This document shows, piece after piece, positions 1 to 5,722 of a stretch of 8,190 nt of DNA. Source of the stretch: Halomonas halophila. Lineage in GTDB: Bacteria; Pseudomonadota; Gammaproteobacteria; Pseudomonadales; Halomonadaceae. Position numbers and translations under genes: made by a program. Position 1 is the stretch's first letter. The number at the start of each line of letters is the position of its first letter. The notes under the pieces are model-generated. The model was not told where the DNA came from. It was given only the letters and a program-made list of their open reading frames with translations, and did no database searches. The stretch lies in assembly GCA_002433675.1 (NCBI GenBank), contig DJIP01000194.1, positions 20,467 through 28,656 on the forward strand, in the 5' to 3' direction.

Positions 1-480
1 CGCCCGGTCACGCCCGCCTTCCTGCTGGCCGCCTTCATGTGGGGGCCGGTGCAGTTGCGCCAGCGTGAGCTCGAGGCCGACGGCATGCCCCCCGTTCCTG
101 CCCTGCAGACCGCCGCCCAGCAGGTCATCAGCCGCGAGCTGCAGCACGTATCGCTGCCCAAGCGATTCAGCATGCCGATGCGAGACATCTGGGACCTGCA
201 GCAGCGCCTGCCGCTACGTCGTGGCAAGCGTGCCTTCCAGACCCGCGACCATCCGCGCTTCCGCGCCGCCTACGACTTCCTGCTGCTGCGCGAGGCCGCC
301 GGCGAACTCGAACCGGGACTGGGTGACTGGTGGACCGCCTTCCAGGAAGCCGACGAGCACGAACAGCGCCGGCTGCTGGGCAAGGTAGGCGCCGACCCTG
401 CCGGCACCGCCGCCCCGCGCAAGCGCCGCCGCCGTCGGCGCAAGCCGCGTCCGCAACAACCGCCGCAGTCGGACGAGTGA
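1..480 (+). CDS. pcnB: Poly(A) polymerase I, C-terminal part (5' end outside window)
   Basis: This is the last 159 residues of a class II nucleotidyltransferase-fold poly(A) polymerase, which adds 3' A-tails to RNAs and so promotes their decay. The catalytic nucleotidyltransferase head is off the left edge. What is visible is the C-terminal helical region. It opens with RPVTPAFLLAAFMW, continues with a DIWDLQQRLPLRRGKRAF block and an HPRFRAAYDFLLLR block, then a WWTAFQ segment, and ends in a strongly basic tail (KRRRRRRKPRP) that is expected to bind RNA. All these blocks match the E. coli PcnB C-terminus in the same order as I recall it. The stop overlaps the folK start by 4 bp, and pcnB-folK is a conserved gammaproteobacterial pair. 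The family call is secure; the gene is partial only because the window cuts it. Confidence 0.9.
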   Translation, partial: RPVTPAFLLAAFMWGPVQLRQRELEADGMPPVPALQTAAQQVISRELQHVSLPKRFSMPMRDIWDLQQRLPLRRGKRAFQTRDHPRFRAAYDFLLLREAAGELEPGLGDWWTAFQEADEHEQRRLLGKVGADPAGTAAPRKRRRRRRKPRPQQPPQSDE

Positions 481-1004
481 GTCAGGTGGGGCGCCATACC
501 CAGGCCTTCATCGGCCTCGGCAGCAATCTCGACGCCCCCCGTCGTCAGGTCGAGCAGGCCCTCGAGGAGCTCGACCGGCTGCCGTTGACGCGCCGTGTCG
601 CGGCCTCTCGGCTGTACGCCAGCCGTCCTGTCGGTCCCCAGGACCAGCCCGACTACGTCAACGCCGTGGCCGAACTCCACACCCGGCTGTCTCCGCTGGC
701 CCTGCTCGACCAGCTGCAGGCGCTGGAGCAACGTCATCGACGCGTTCGCCTGCGCCACTGGGGGCCCCGCACCCTGGATCTCGACCTGTTGTGGATGGAC
801 GCCGCCGAGTGGCACCACCCACGCCTTACGCTGCCGCACCCGGAATTGGCCAACCGCGCCTTCGTGGTACTGCCGCTGACCGAGGTCGCGACGGACCTGA
901 GATTGCCCGACGGGCAGACCCTGGCCTCGCTGGCCGATCACTGGAACGGCGCCCTCACCTCGGGTGATCTGTCAGCGTTGAATGCCACCGAAGCGGATCG
1001 CTGA
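477..1004 (+). CDS. folK: 2-amino-4-hydroxy-6-hydroxymethyldihydropteridine diphosphokinase (HPPK)
   Basis: Transfers pyrophosphate from ATP to 6-hydroxymethyl-7,8-dihydropterin, the cytoplasmic step before dihydropteroate synthase in folate synthesis. At 175 residues it is a normal single-domain HPPK. Visible motifs are FIGLGSNL (residues 11-18), the substrate loop DQPDYVNAV (56-64), the basic RHRRVRLRHWGPRT segment (86-99), the Mg-binding aspartates D101 and D103 in LDLDLLW, and LPHPELANRAFVVLPL (119-134). I chose the GTG at 477 because it overlaps the pcnB stop as GTGA, implying translational coupling. A second in-frame GTG at 486 would remove only three residues. The open frame reaches back to 330 inside pcnB, but that part has no HPPK character. 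No strong ribosome binding site is seen, which fits coupling to pcnB. Confidence 0.93.
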   Translation: MSQVGRHTQAFIGLGSNLDAPRRQVEQALEELDRLPLTRRVAASRLYASRPVGPQDQPDYVNAVAELHTRLSPLALLDQLQALEQRHRRVRLRHWGPRTLDLDLLWMDAAEWHHPRLTLPHPELANRAFVVLPLTEVATDLRLPDGQTLASLADHWNGALTSGDLSALNATEADR

Positions 1005-1010
1005 GCACCT

Positions 1011-1035
1011 GGACGCCTGGTGGCCCGAAGCGTCC
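1011..1035 (+). other. Small hairpin just after folK
   Basis: GGACGC at 1011-1016 is the exact inverse complement of GCGTCC at 1030-1035, giving a 6-bp stem with a 13-nt loop starting 7 bp after the folK stop. There is no T-run after it, so it is not a classical intrinsic terminator. It could be a weak pause or attenuation element, or chance in GC-rich DNA. Confidence 0.25.
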
Positions 1036-1062
1036 CTGGCACTCACTAGACGCCGATCGACG

Positions 1063-1146
1063 GTTACCACTTTGGTCGCTGTTACCTTGAACCCTGCACC
1101 GCCTTGGTCAACGTTACCTATCGACACAGATTCACCCATCGGTAAC
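1063..1146 (+). promoter_or_regulatory. Cluster of four GTTACC hexamers upstream of panB (candidate operator)
   Basis: GTTACC occurs at 1063-1068, 1081-1086 and 1113-1118, and its reverse complement GGTAAC at 1141-1146. The second and third copies belong to a longer direct repeat, TTGGTC-N3-GTTACC, at 1072-1086 and 1104-1118. These are exactly 32 bp apart, about three helical turns. The inverted fourth copy overlaps the proposed -10 box of the panB promoter, and the third lies just upstream of the -35 box. That geometry would suit a transcription factor controlling panBCD. I do not recognise the regulator. The repeats are seen directly; the operator role is inferred. Confidence 0.45.
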
Positions 1147-1149
1147 AAT
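1121..1149 (+). promoter_or_regulatory. Candidate sigma-70 promoter for panBCD
   Basis: TCGACA at 1121-1126 matches the -35 consensus at 5 of 6 positions. After a 17-bp spacer, AACAAT at 1144-1149 matches the -10 consensus at 4 of 6. Transcription would begin near 1156 and leave a leader of about 55 nt before the panB ATG. The leader includes the 8-bp palindrome GTGATCAC at 1155-1162. The 206-bp gap after folK, unlike the tight spacing elsewhere, supports an independent promoter here. Confidence 0.4.
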
Positions 1150-1210
1150 CCGCGGTGATCACTCCGGGACGGTCACAGAAATCGCCCCACCGCCAACACG
1201 AGAACACGCC

Positions 1211-2002
1211 ATGACTTCCGTCACCCTGAGCTCGCTGAAGGCTCGCAAGCGCGCCGGTGAACCCTTCAGCTGCCTGACCGCCTATGACGCCTCCTTTGCC
1301 GCCGCCGCCGGGCGCGCCGGCATCGACGTGCTGCTGGTCGGGGATTCCCTTGGCATGGTCCTGCAGGGGCACGACAGCACCCTGCCGGTCACCATGGACG
1401 ACATCCTCTACCACACCCGCTGCGTGGCACGCGGCAAGGGCGACAGCCTGCTGATGGTCGATCTGCCCTTCATGGGCAACCCCAGTCGCGAGCGCCTGCT
1501 GGACAACGCCGCTGCCCTGATGCGGGCCGGCGCAGAGCTGGTCAAGGTCGAGGGCGAGGGCTGGATGGCCGACGACATCCGTGAACTCACCCGCCGCGGG
1601 GTACCCGTCTGCGCCCACCTGGGGCTCACGCCCCAGACCGTGCATCAGCTCGGTGGCTACAAGGTCCAGGGGCGCGAGGCCGAGGCCGCCAGCCGCATCC
1701 TCGAGGACGCCCGGGCGCTGGTCGAGGCCGGCGCCTCGGTGATCCTGCTGGAGTGCGTGCCGGCGAGTCTCGGCCGTGCCGTCAGCGAAGCCCTGGAGGT
1801 GCCGGTGATCGGTATCGGCGCCGGGCCCGACACCGACGGCCAGATCCTGGTGATGCACGATGTGCTCGGCGTGACCCACGGGCGGACACCGCGCTTCGTC
1901 AAGAACTTCCTGGCCGAGGCCGAGGACATCGAAGGCGCCTTCCGTCGCTACCACGAAGCGGTGCTGGCGCGGGAGTTCCCGGCCGCCGAGCACTGCTTCT
2001 AG
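1211..2002 (+). CDS. panB: 3-methyl-2-oxobutanoate hydroxymethyltransferase (ketopantoate hydroxymethyltransferase)
   Basis: Catalyses the first committed step of pantothenate synthesis, moving a hydroxymethyl group from 5,10-methylene-tetrahydrofolate to 2-ketoisovalerate to give ketopantoate. The 263-residue protein is a full-length TIM-barrel PanB. The residues known from the E. coli enzyme fall at the same numbers: the Mg-binding D45 (VGDSLGMV), D84 (MVDLPFMG) and E114 (VKVEGE), with K112 beside it, and the catalytic base E181 (ILLECVP). Other family blocks are HLGLTPQTVHQLGGYKVQGR (136-155), GIGAGPDTDGQILVMHD and the C-terminal FVKNFL. The ATG at 1211 gives family-typical numbering, although its ribosome site is weak (CGAGA at 1199-1203). 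It is the first gene of the panBCD unit, and a candidate promoter and hexamer cluster lie upstream. Its folate cofactor links it to the neighbouring folK. Confidence 0.97.
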   Translation: MTSVTLSSLKARKRAGEPFSCLTAYDASFAAAAGRAGIDVLLVGDSLGMVLQGHDSTLPVTMDDILYHTRCVARGKGDSLLMVDLPFMGNPSRERLLDNAAALMRAGAELVKVEGEGWMADDIRELTRRGVPVCAHLGLTPQTVHQLGGYKVQGREAEAASRILEDARALVEAGASVILLECVPASLGRAVSEALEVPVIGIGAGPDTDGQILVMHDVLGVTHGRTPRFVKNFLAEAEDIEGAFRRYHEAVLAREFPAAEHCF

Positions 2003-2006
2003 GAGG
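2001..2006 (+). promoter_or_regulatory. Shine-Dalgarno of panC overlapping the panB stop codon
   Basis: AGGAGG sits 6 nt before the panC ATG, and its first two bases are the last two of the panB TAG stop (2000-2002). A ribosome ending on panB therefore sits directly on the panC initiation site, which favours coupled translation. It also fixes the panC start at 2013. Confidence 0.85.
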
Positions 2007-2012
2007 TCTGCG

Positions 2013-2861
2013 ATGCACGTCCATTCCGCCATCGCCGAGCTGCGCGAAGCGCTCGCTCCTCACCGCCGCGCCGGTGCCCGCATCGGCCTGGTGCCGACCA
2101 TGGGCAACCTTCACCAGGGCCATCTGGCGCTGGTGGAAGCGGCCCGCGAGCGCTGCGACCTGGTGGTCGCCTCCATCTTTGTCAATCCGCTGCAGTTTGG
2201 CCCCAGCGAAGACCTGGACAACTATCCACGCACCCTCGAGGCCGACCTGGCCAAGCTCGAGGCCGCCGGCTGCAACATGGTCTTCACCCCGACCCCGGCG
2301 ACCATGTACCCCGACGGCCTCGACGGCCAGACCCTGGTGCGGGTGCCCGAGGTCAGCGAAGGCCTGTGTGGCGGCGCCCGCCCCGGCCACTTCGACGGTG
2401 TCTCCACCGTGGTCAGCATGCTGTTCCATATCGTCCAGCCGGACGTCGCCTGCTTCGGCGAGAAGGACTACCAGCAGCTGGCGGTCATTCGCCGCATGGT
2501 CAGCGATATGCACATGCCGATCGAGATCGTCGGGGTACCCACGGTGCGCGAGCCCTCCGGTCTGGCGCTATCGTCGCGCAACGGCTACCTGAGCGAGGCC
2601 GAGCACGCCACCGCCGCCGAACTGCAGGCCACCCTGGTGACGCTTGCCCGCAGCCTCGAGGCCGGCGCCGACATCGACGCCACCCTGGCAGAGGGCCGCG
2701 TGCAGCTGGCTTCCCAAGGCTTTGCTCCCGACTACCTGGAGCTGCGCGCCCGCGACCTCGGCGCGGTGACCGCCACCACCCGTGACGCCATCCTGCTGGT
2801 GGCCGCCCACCTCGGTGCCACGCGACTGATCGATAACCTCACTGTGACGCTACCTCGATAG
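2013..2861 (+). CDS. panC: Pantothenate synthetase (pantoate--beta-alanine ligase)
   Basis: Joins pantoate to beta-alanine at the cost of ATP through a pantoyl-adenylate intermediate, giving pantothenate in the cytoplasm. The 282-residue length is normal. The Rossmann-type nucleotidyl-transferase features are present: [11 protein letters not shown] at 27-37 with the HIGH-like H34-Q-G-H37, [19 protein letters not shown] (56-74), [14 protein letters not shown] (125-138), [10 protein letters not shown] (147-156), and the KMSKS-like LSSRN (186-190) after REPSG. The smaller C-terminal domain ends with ATRLIDNL, as in other members. It begins 10 bp after panB and ends 11 bp before panD, so the three are very probably co-transcribed. 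PanD directly downstream supplies the beta-alanine substrate. Confidence 0.97.
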   Translation: MHVHSAIAELREALAPHRRAGARIGLVPTMGNLHQGHLALVEAARERCDLVVASIFVNPLQFGPSEDLDNYPRTLEADLAKLEAAGCNMVFTPTPATMYPDGLDGQTLVRVPEVSEGLCGGARPGHFDGVSTVVSMLFHIVQPDVACFGEKDYQQLAVIRRMVSDMHMPIEIVGVPTVREPSGLALSSRNGYLSEAEHATAAELQATLVTLARSLEAGADIDATLAEGRVQLASQGFAPDYLELRARDLGAVTATTRDAILLVAAHLGATRLIDNLTVTLPR

Positions 2862-2872
2862 GAGCCCCTTCC

Positions 2873-3253
2873 ATGTACACCATCATGCTCAAGGCCAAGC
2901 TGCACATGGCTCGCGTGACCCACGCCGTGCTCAACTACGAAGGCTCCTGCGCCATCGACGGTGAACTGCTCGACCTCGCCGGTATCCGCGAAAACGAACA
3001 GATCCAGATCTACAACGTCGAGAACGGTCAGCGCTTCACTACCTATGCCATCCGTGCCGAGGAAGGCTCCCGGGTGATTTCGGTCAACGGCGCCGCCGCC
3101 CACCTGGCAAGCGAAGGCCAGCGTGTGATCATCTGCAGCTACGCGCACTACAGCGACAGCGAACTCGACCACCACAAGCCCGCCCTGGTCTACCTCCAGG
3201 AAGGCAACGAGATCAGTCACACCAGCAACGCCATCCCGGTCCAGCTGGCCTGA
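2873..3253 (+). CDS. panD: Aspartate 1-decarboxylase, pyruvoyl-dependent (proenzyme)
   Basis: Decarboxylates L-aspartate to beta-alanine, the second substrate of PanC. The 126-residue proenzyme carries the self-cleavage site at G24-S25 (NYEGSCAID). Cleavage there releases a short beta chain and converts Ser25 to the pyruvoyl cofactor of the alpha chain. Other known functional positions are conserved at E. coli numbering: K9, R54, T57 and the proton donor Y58 (RFTTY), and the NGAAAH block. The ATG at 2873 follows AGGAG at 2860-2864, which overlaps the panC stop, with an 8-nt spacer. A second ATG at residue 5 is less likely because the first start keeps the family cleavage-site numbering. No PanM/PanZ maturation factor gene is visible in this window. 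Confidence 0.96.
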   Translation: MYTIMLKAKLHMARVTHAVLNYEGSCAIDGELLDLAGIRENEQIQIYNVENGQRFTTYAIRAEEGSRVISVNGAAAHLASEGQRVIICSYAHYSDSELDHHKPALVYLQEGNEISHTSNAIPVQLA

Positions 3254-3294
3254 TCCAACCGCACCATCGCACCACCCGACAGGAGCGCACCACC

Positions 3295-3669
3295 ATGGCA
3301 TCGCTGAAGGAACAACTCGGCTCGCTGGTCTACTCCACCGAACACGGCGACATCTGCCCGGACTGCCGTGAACCGAAGGACGCCTGCCGCTGCGACGAGA
3401 TCCAGGACCAGGCGCGCCTGGCAAGCCTGGATGGGGTGGTGCGAATCCGCCGGGAAACCAGCGGGCGCAAGGGCAAGGGCGTCACCACCATCGACGGCGT
3501 GCCGCTGGCCGACACGGAGCTGAAGGCCCTGGCCAAGGAGCTGAAGAAGCGCTGCGGCACCGGTGGCGCACTGAAGGACGGCGTCATCGAGATCCAGGGC
3601 GACCACCGTCAGGTGTTGAAAGACGCCCTGGAGAAGAAAGGCTACAGGGTCAAGCTGGCCGGAGGCTGA
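3295..3669 (+). CDS. yciH: SUI1/eIF1-family translation factor homologue, YciH type, with N-terminal Cys cluster
   Basis: A 124-residue protein whose residues 47-122 form a bacterial SUI1 domain. Its blocks are DGVVRIRRETSGRKGKGVTT, ELKKRCGTGGALKDGVIEIQ, and the terminal KKGYRVKLAGG, very close to E. coli YciH. E. coli YciH has been linked to translation-initiation fidelity and stress-related translational repression; the role here is inferred by homology. Residues C21, C24, C31 and C33 (CPDC ... CRC) look like a small zinc-binding knuckle. From memory, E. coli YciH lacks this, although it occurs in other members. The start is set by AGGAG at 3281-3285, 9 nt before the ATG. It lies 41 bp after panD on the same strand and may be co-transcribed with the pan genes. 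Only 35 bp separate its stop from the convergent sirtuin gene. Confidence 0.92.
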   Translation: MASLKEQLGSLVYSTEHGDICPDCREPKDACRCDEIQDQARLASLDGVVRIRRETSGRKGKGVTTIDGVPLADTELKALAKELKKRCGTGGALKDGVIEIQGDHRQVLKDALEKKGYRVKLAGG

Positions 3670-3704
3670 GCGCTGGCGTGTCTGAATAGTGGCAGGGCCG
3701 GCGC

Positions 3705-4589
3705 CTAGCCCAGATCCCGCACCAGCGCTTCCAGCGCCTGATCCACCGGGGCCTCGAGCTTGACGTCGAACAATTCATCGGCCCGGGTGCGCCCCAGATT
3801 GATGCAGGCCACCGGGCGTCCCACCTTCACGCTTTCGCGCACGAAGCGAAAGCCGGAATAGACCATCAGCGAGCTGCCGACCACCAGCAGAGCGTCGCTG
3901 TCCTCGAGCAGCCCTCGAGCGCTGGCCAGCGTCGCCGCTGGCACGTTGTCGCCGAAGAACACCACATCGGGCTTCCAGATACCGTCGCCACAGCGGCCAC
4001 AGGAGGGCACCCGAAAGCTCGAGAAGTCCGCCTCCAGGTCCGCATCTCCGTCCGGCGCCGGTCGCGCCGGCGACGAATGCGCCACCCACTGCGGATTGCA
4101 CCGCGCCAGCTCATCGTGCAGGGCATGGCGCATCTGGCGCGCACCGCAGCTCATGCACACCACCAGGTCCGCCCTGCCGTGCAGATCGATGACCCGCCGG
4201 GAGCCCGCGCGCTGGTGGAGTCCATCGACGTTCTGGGTGATCACCCCGGAGACCTTGCCGCGCTGCTCGAGCTCGGCGATGGCCCGGTGCGCCGCGTTGG
4301 GACTGGCCTCGTTGAGTATTCGAAAGCCGATCATCGCCCGCGCCCAGTAGCGCTGACGCGAGGCGTGGCGAGACATGAAGTCACGGTGGTCGATCGGCGG
4401 CGAGCGTTTCCACTCGCCCTGGGCGTCGCGATAGTCGGGGATACCGCTGGCGGTGCTGATGCCGGCGCCACTGAGCACCGCGATGCGCCGGTGACGACAG
4501 ACGAGGTCGAACAGCATATCCATCGCCGACGCTGACGCTTCTCGGTTGACGCAAGATCGTGCCTCGCTACCGCCGCCGACATTCGTCAT
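3705..4589 (-). CDS. NAD-dependent protein deacylase, Sir2 family, SIRT4-like (class II)
   Basis: A cytoplasmic sirtuin of 294 residues that should use NAD+ to remove acyl groups from lysines, or act as a lipoamidase or ADP-ribosyltransferase as reported for SIRT4-type members. Visible motifs are GAGISTASGIPDYRD (41-55), TQNVDGLHQRAGS (118-130), the catalytic His137 in DLHGR, and zinc cysteines C145/C148 (CMSC) and C197/C200 (CGRC). WKPDVVFFGDNVP (205-217) follows, then VVGSSLMVYSGFRF with the NAD-contacting GSS, and CINLG. The KPDVVFFGD and VYSG blocks point to class II rather than the CobB-like class III. No fused effector domain is present, unlike defence-associated Sir2 proteins. The ATG at 4589 is chosen over an in-frame GTG at 4610 because a strong ribosome site lies between them. 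It is divergent from the NERD gene. The substrate cannot be told from sequence. Confidence 0.93.
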   Translation of the reverse strand: MTNVGGGSEARSCVNREASASAMDMLFDLVCRHRRIAVLSGAGISTASGIPDYRDAQGEWKRSPPIDHRDFMSRHASRQRYWARAMIGFRILNEASPNAAHRAIAELEQRGKVSGVITQNVDGLHQRAGSRRVIDLHGRADLVVCMSCGARQMRHALHDELARCNPQWVAHSSPARPAPDGDADLEADFSSFRVPSCGRCGDGIWKPDVVFFGDNVPAATLASARGLLEDSDALLVVGSSLMVYSGFRFVRESVKVGRPVACINLGRTRADELFDVKLEAPVDQALEALVRDLG

Positions 4590-4591
4590 TG

Positions 4592-4601
4592 CTCCTCCCC
4601 T
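4592..4601 (-). promoter_or_regulatory. Shine-Dalgarno that fixes the sirtuin start
   Basis: Read on the minus strand this is AGGGGAGGAG. It contains GGAGG 4 nt before the ATG at 4589. It lies inside the coding extension that a GTG start at 4610 would require, so the ATG is the better start. Confidence 0.75.
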
Positions 4602-4754
4602 CGTGACCACTCGCCAGCACCCGGGGCAGGCCCGTCAGCCTTGTCCCCATGGCCAAGACTACCCCCGGGCGATCGATAAGACCAAGGGCGCCATGGCCCA
4701 ACAGGCACGTCGTTGTCTACAATGGACGGGATTCTTCACGGGCAAGGAGTGCCG
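4602..4754. promoter_or_regulatory. Divergent intergenic region between the sirtuin and NERD genes
   Basis: This short region must hold both promoters. On the plus strand, TACAAT at 4718-4723 matches the -10 consensus at 5 of 6 positions but has no good -35 box 16-18 bp upstream. AAGGAG at 4744-4749 is the ribosome site of the NERD gene. CCATGGCC occurs twice, at 4647-4654 and 4691-4698, 44 bp apart. An imperfect hairpin can form over 4623-4648 (GGGG...CCCC outside, AGGC/GCCT inside, 6-nt loop). I find no convincing minus-strand promoter. These are weak signals. Confidence 0.3.
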
Positions 4755-5672
4755 ATGGCCTGGCTGGACTACCTGCTGCCGCTGTTCTTTCTATTCCCCC
4801 TCGCGGCGGCCGCCACGGTGGTGGTGGCACTCCGAAGCCTGCACGACGCGCGAGTACGCTCGCCGTTCGACGCCCACCCGCTGCGTGAGCCTGGACAGGC
4901 CCTGCGCGACCGGCTGGATCGCGCCTTCGCCACCCTGTTCCTCAACGCCGCCCTTGGCCCCGTGCTGGTGCTGACCCCGCTGGTCTACGGCATGGGCAGG
5001 ATGCTGTTCTCGCGCCACCAGAACTGGATCGAATGGGCGCTCTACGGTGTGCTGTGCACGCTGCTGGCGATCGTGGTCAGCTTCCGCCTGATGCGTGACT
5101 ACCAGCGTATCCGTCGCCTGAAGCTGGGGCTCGCCTGCGAACTGGCCGTGGGCCAAGAGCTCGAACGGCTGATTCGCCCCGAGGCCCATCCCTACTTCGT
5201 GTTTCACGACGTGCCCGCCGACACCTTCGTGATCGACCACGTGGCGATCACCCCCCACGCCGTCTTCGTCATCGAGACCCGTGCCCGCACCCCCGCCATC
5301 AGTCCCGCCGGCGAGACCGAGGACACCGTGGTGGTCGAACACGAGCGCCTACGCTTTCCCGGCTGGATGGAGCGACGCCCCCAGCGCAAGGCCCGCCAGG
5401 CCACCCGCTGGGTCGCCTCCTGGCTATGTCGCGAACTGGGGCAGCCGGTGCCGGTCAAGGGCATCCTCGCCCTGCCCGGCTGGAAGATCGAACGTGAGGT
5501 CCCCGACGACGATCTTGCCGTGGTCAGCGGCGAAGGCCTGGCCGCCCATCTGACCGACGCCTGTCCAGCTATCGCGCCGATGGATCCGACGCTGCACGAC
5601 CGGGTCATCGAGGCCTTGAACCGGCGAACACTGACGCGGGAACTTGGCCACCTGGAAGGCCCGTCCATCTAG
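4755..5672 (+). CDS. Membrane-anchored NERD (nuclease-related) domain protein
   Basis: A 305-residue protein with hydrophobic stretches at about 5-26, 62-80 and 93-113, followed by a cytoplasmic NERD domain (about 125-265). NERD is a restriction-endonuclease-like fold suspected of DNA processing. Family landmarks here are the first-helix acidic residues in ELAVGQELERLI (129-140), VIDHVAITPHAVFVIET (159-175) with D161 and E174, and the later VKGILALPGW strand (234-243). The usual lysine of the E-x-K pair is arginine (E174-T-R176), so nuclease activity is doubtful. The ATG at 4755 is chosen because AAGGAG lies 5 nt before it. An earlier in-frame ATG at 4722 and a TTG at 4713 coincide with or precede the likely -10 box. 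The gene converges on the RNase T2 gene, with a long hairpin between them. The family call is good; the function is unknown. Confidence 0.85.
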   Translation: MAWLDYLLPLFFLFPLAAAATVVVALRSLHDARVRSPFDAHPLREPGQALRDRLDRAFATLFLNAALGPVLVLTPLVYGMGRMLFSRHQNWIEWALYGVLCTLLAIVVSFRLMRDYQRIRRLKLGLACELAVGQELERLIRPEAHPYFVFHDVPADTFVIDHVAITPHAVFVIETRARTPAISPAGETEDTVVVEHERLRFPGWMERRPQRKARQATRWVASWLCRELGQPVPVKGILALPGWKIEREVPDDDLAVVSGEGLAAHLTDACPAIAPMDPTLHDRVIEALNRRTLTRELGHLEGPSI

Positions 5673-5722
5673 GCTCTGTCCGAAAAGTCGACGAGCGCAG
5701 GCACTTTTCGGACGAGCCCTAG
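5669..5722. repeat. Long CTAG-bounded hairpin between two convergent genes
   Basis: GTCCGAAAAGT at 5678-5688 and its perfect inverse complement ACTTTTCGGAC at 5703-5713 form an 11-bp stem around a 14-nt loop. GGCTC at 5672-5676 pairs with GAGCC at 5714-5718, extending the stem to 16 bp with one bulged T. Both ends carry CTAG (5669-5672 and 5719-5722), and these supply the TAG stop codons of the NERD gene and, on the other strand, of the RNase gene. It may act as a bidirectional terminator, although the A/T runs lie inside the stem and not after it. Alternatively it is a tiny inserted palindrome with a 4-bp target duplication. Confidence 0.7.

Noticed and set aside
270..941. Minus-strand open frame across pcnB and folK
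   Set aside because: It covers the ends of two certain plus-strand genes and ends in an Arg/Ser-rich shadow sequence, so it is not a gene.
1118..2032. Long minus-strand open frame opposite panB
   Set aside because: It mirrors panB in GC-rich DNA, has low-complexity composition rich in Gly, Gln and His, no recognisable domain, and no credible ribosome site; panB itself is unmistakable.
3670..3704. Terminator between yciH and the sirtuin gene
   Set aside because: Only a GGGC...GCCC four-base pairing around GGCGCC is visible, with no T-run on either strand.
4077..4535. Plus-strand open frame inside the sirtuin gene
   Set aside because: The minus strand carries every sirtuin motif, and this frame has no domain signature.
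3705..5672. Sirtuin plus NERD as an anti-phage defence system
   Set aside because: The sirtuin is a stand-alone SIRT4-like enzyme with intact deacylase residues, the genes are divergent and not in one operon, and no other defence gene is nearby. Kept only as a low-interest observation.
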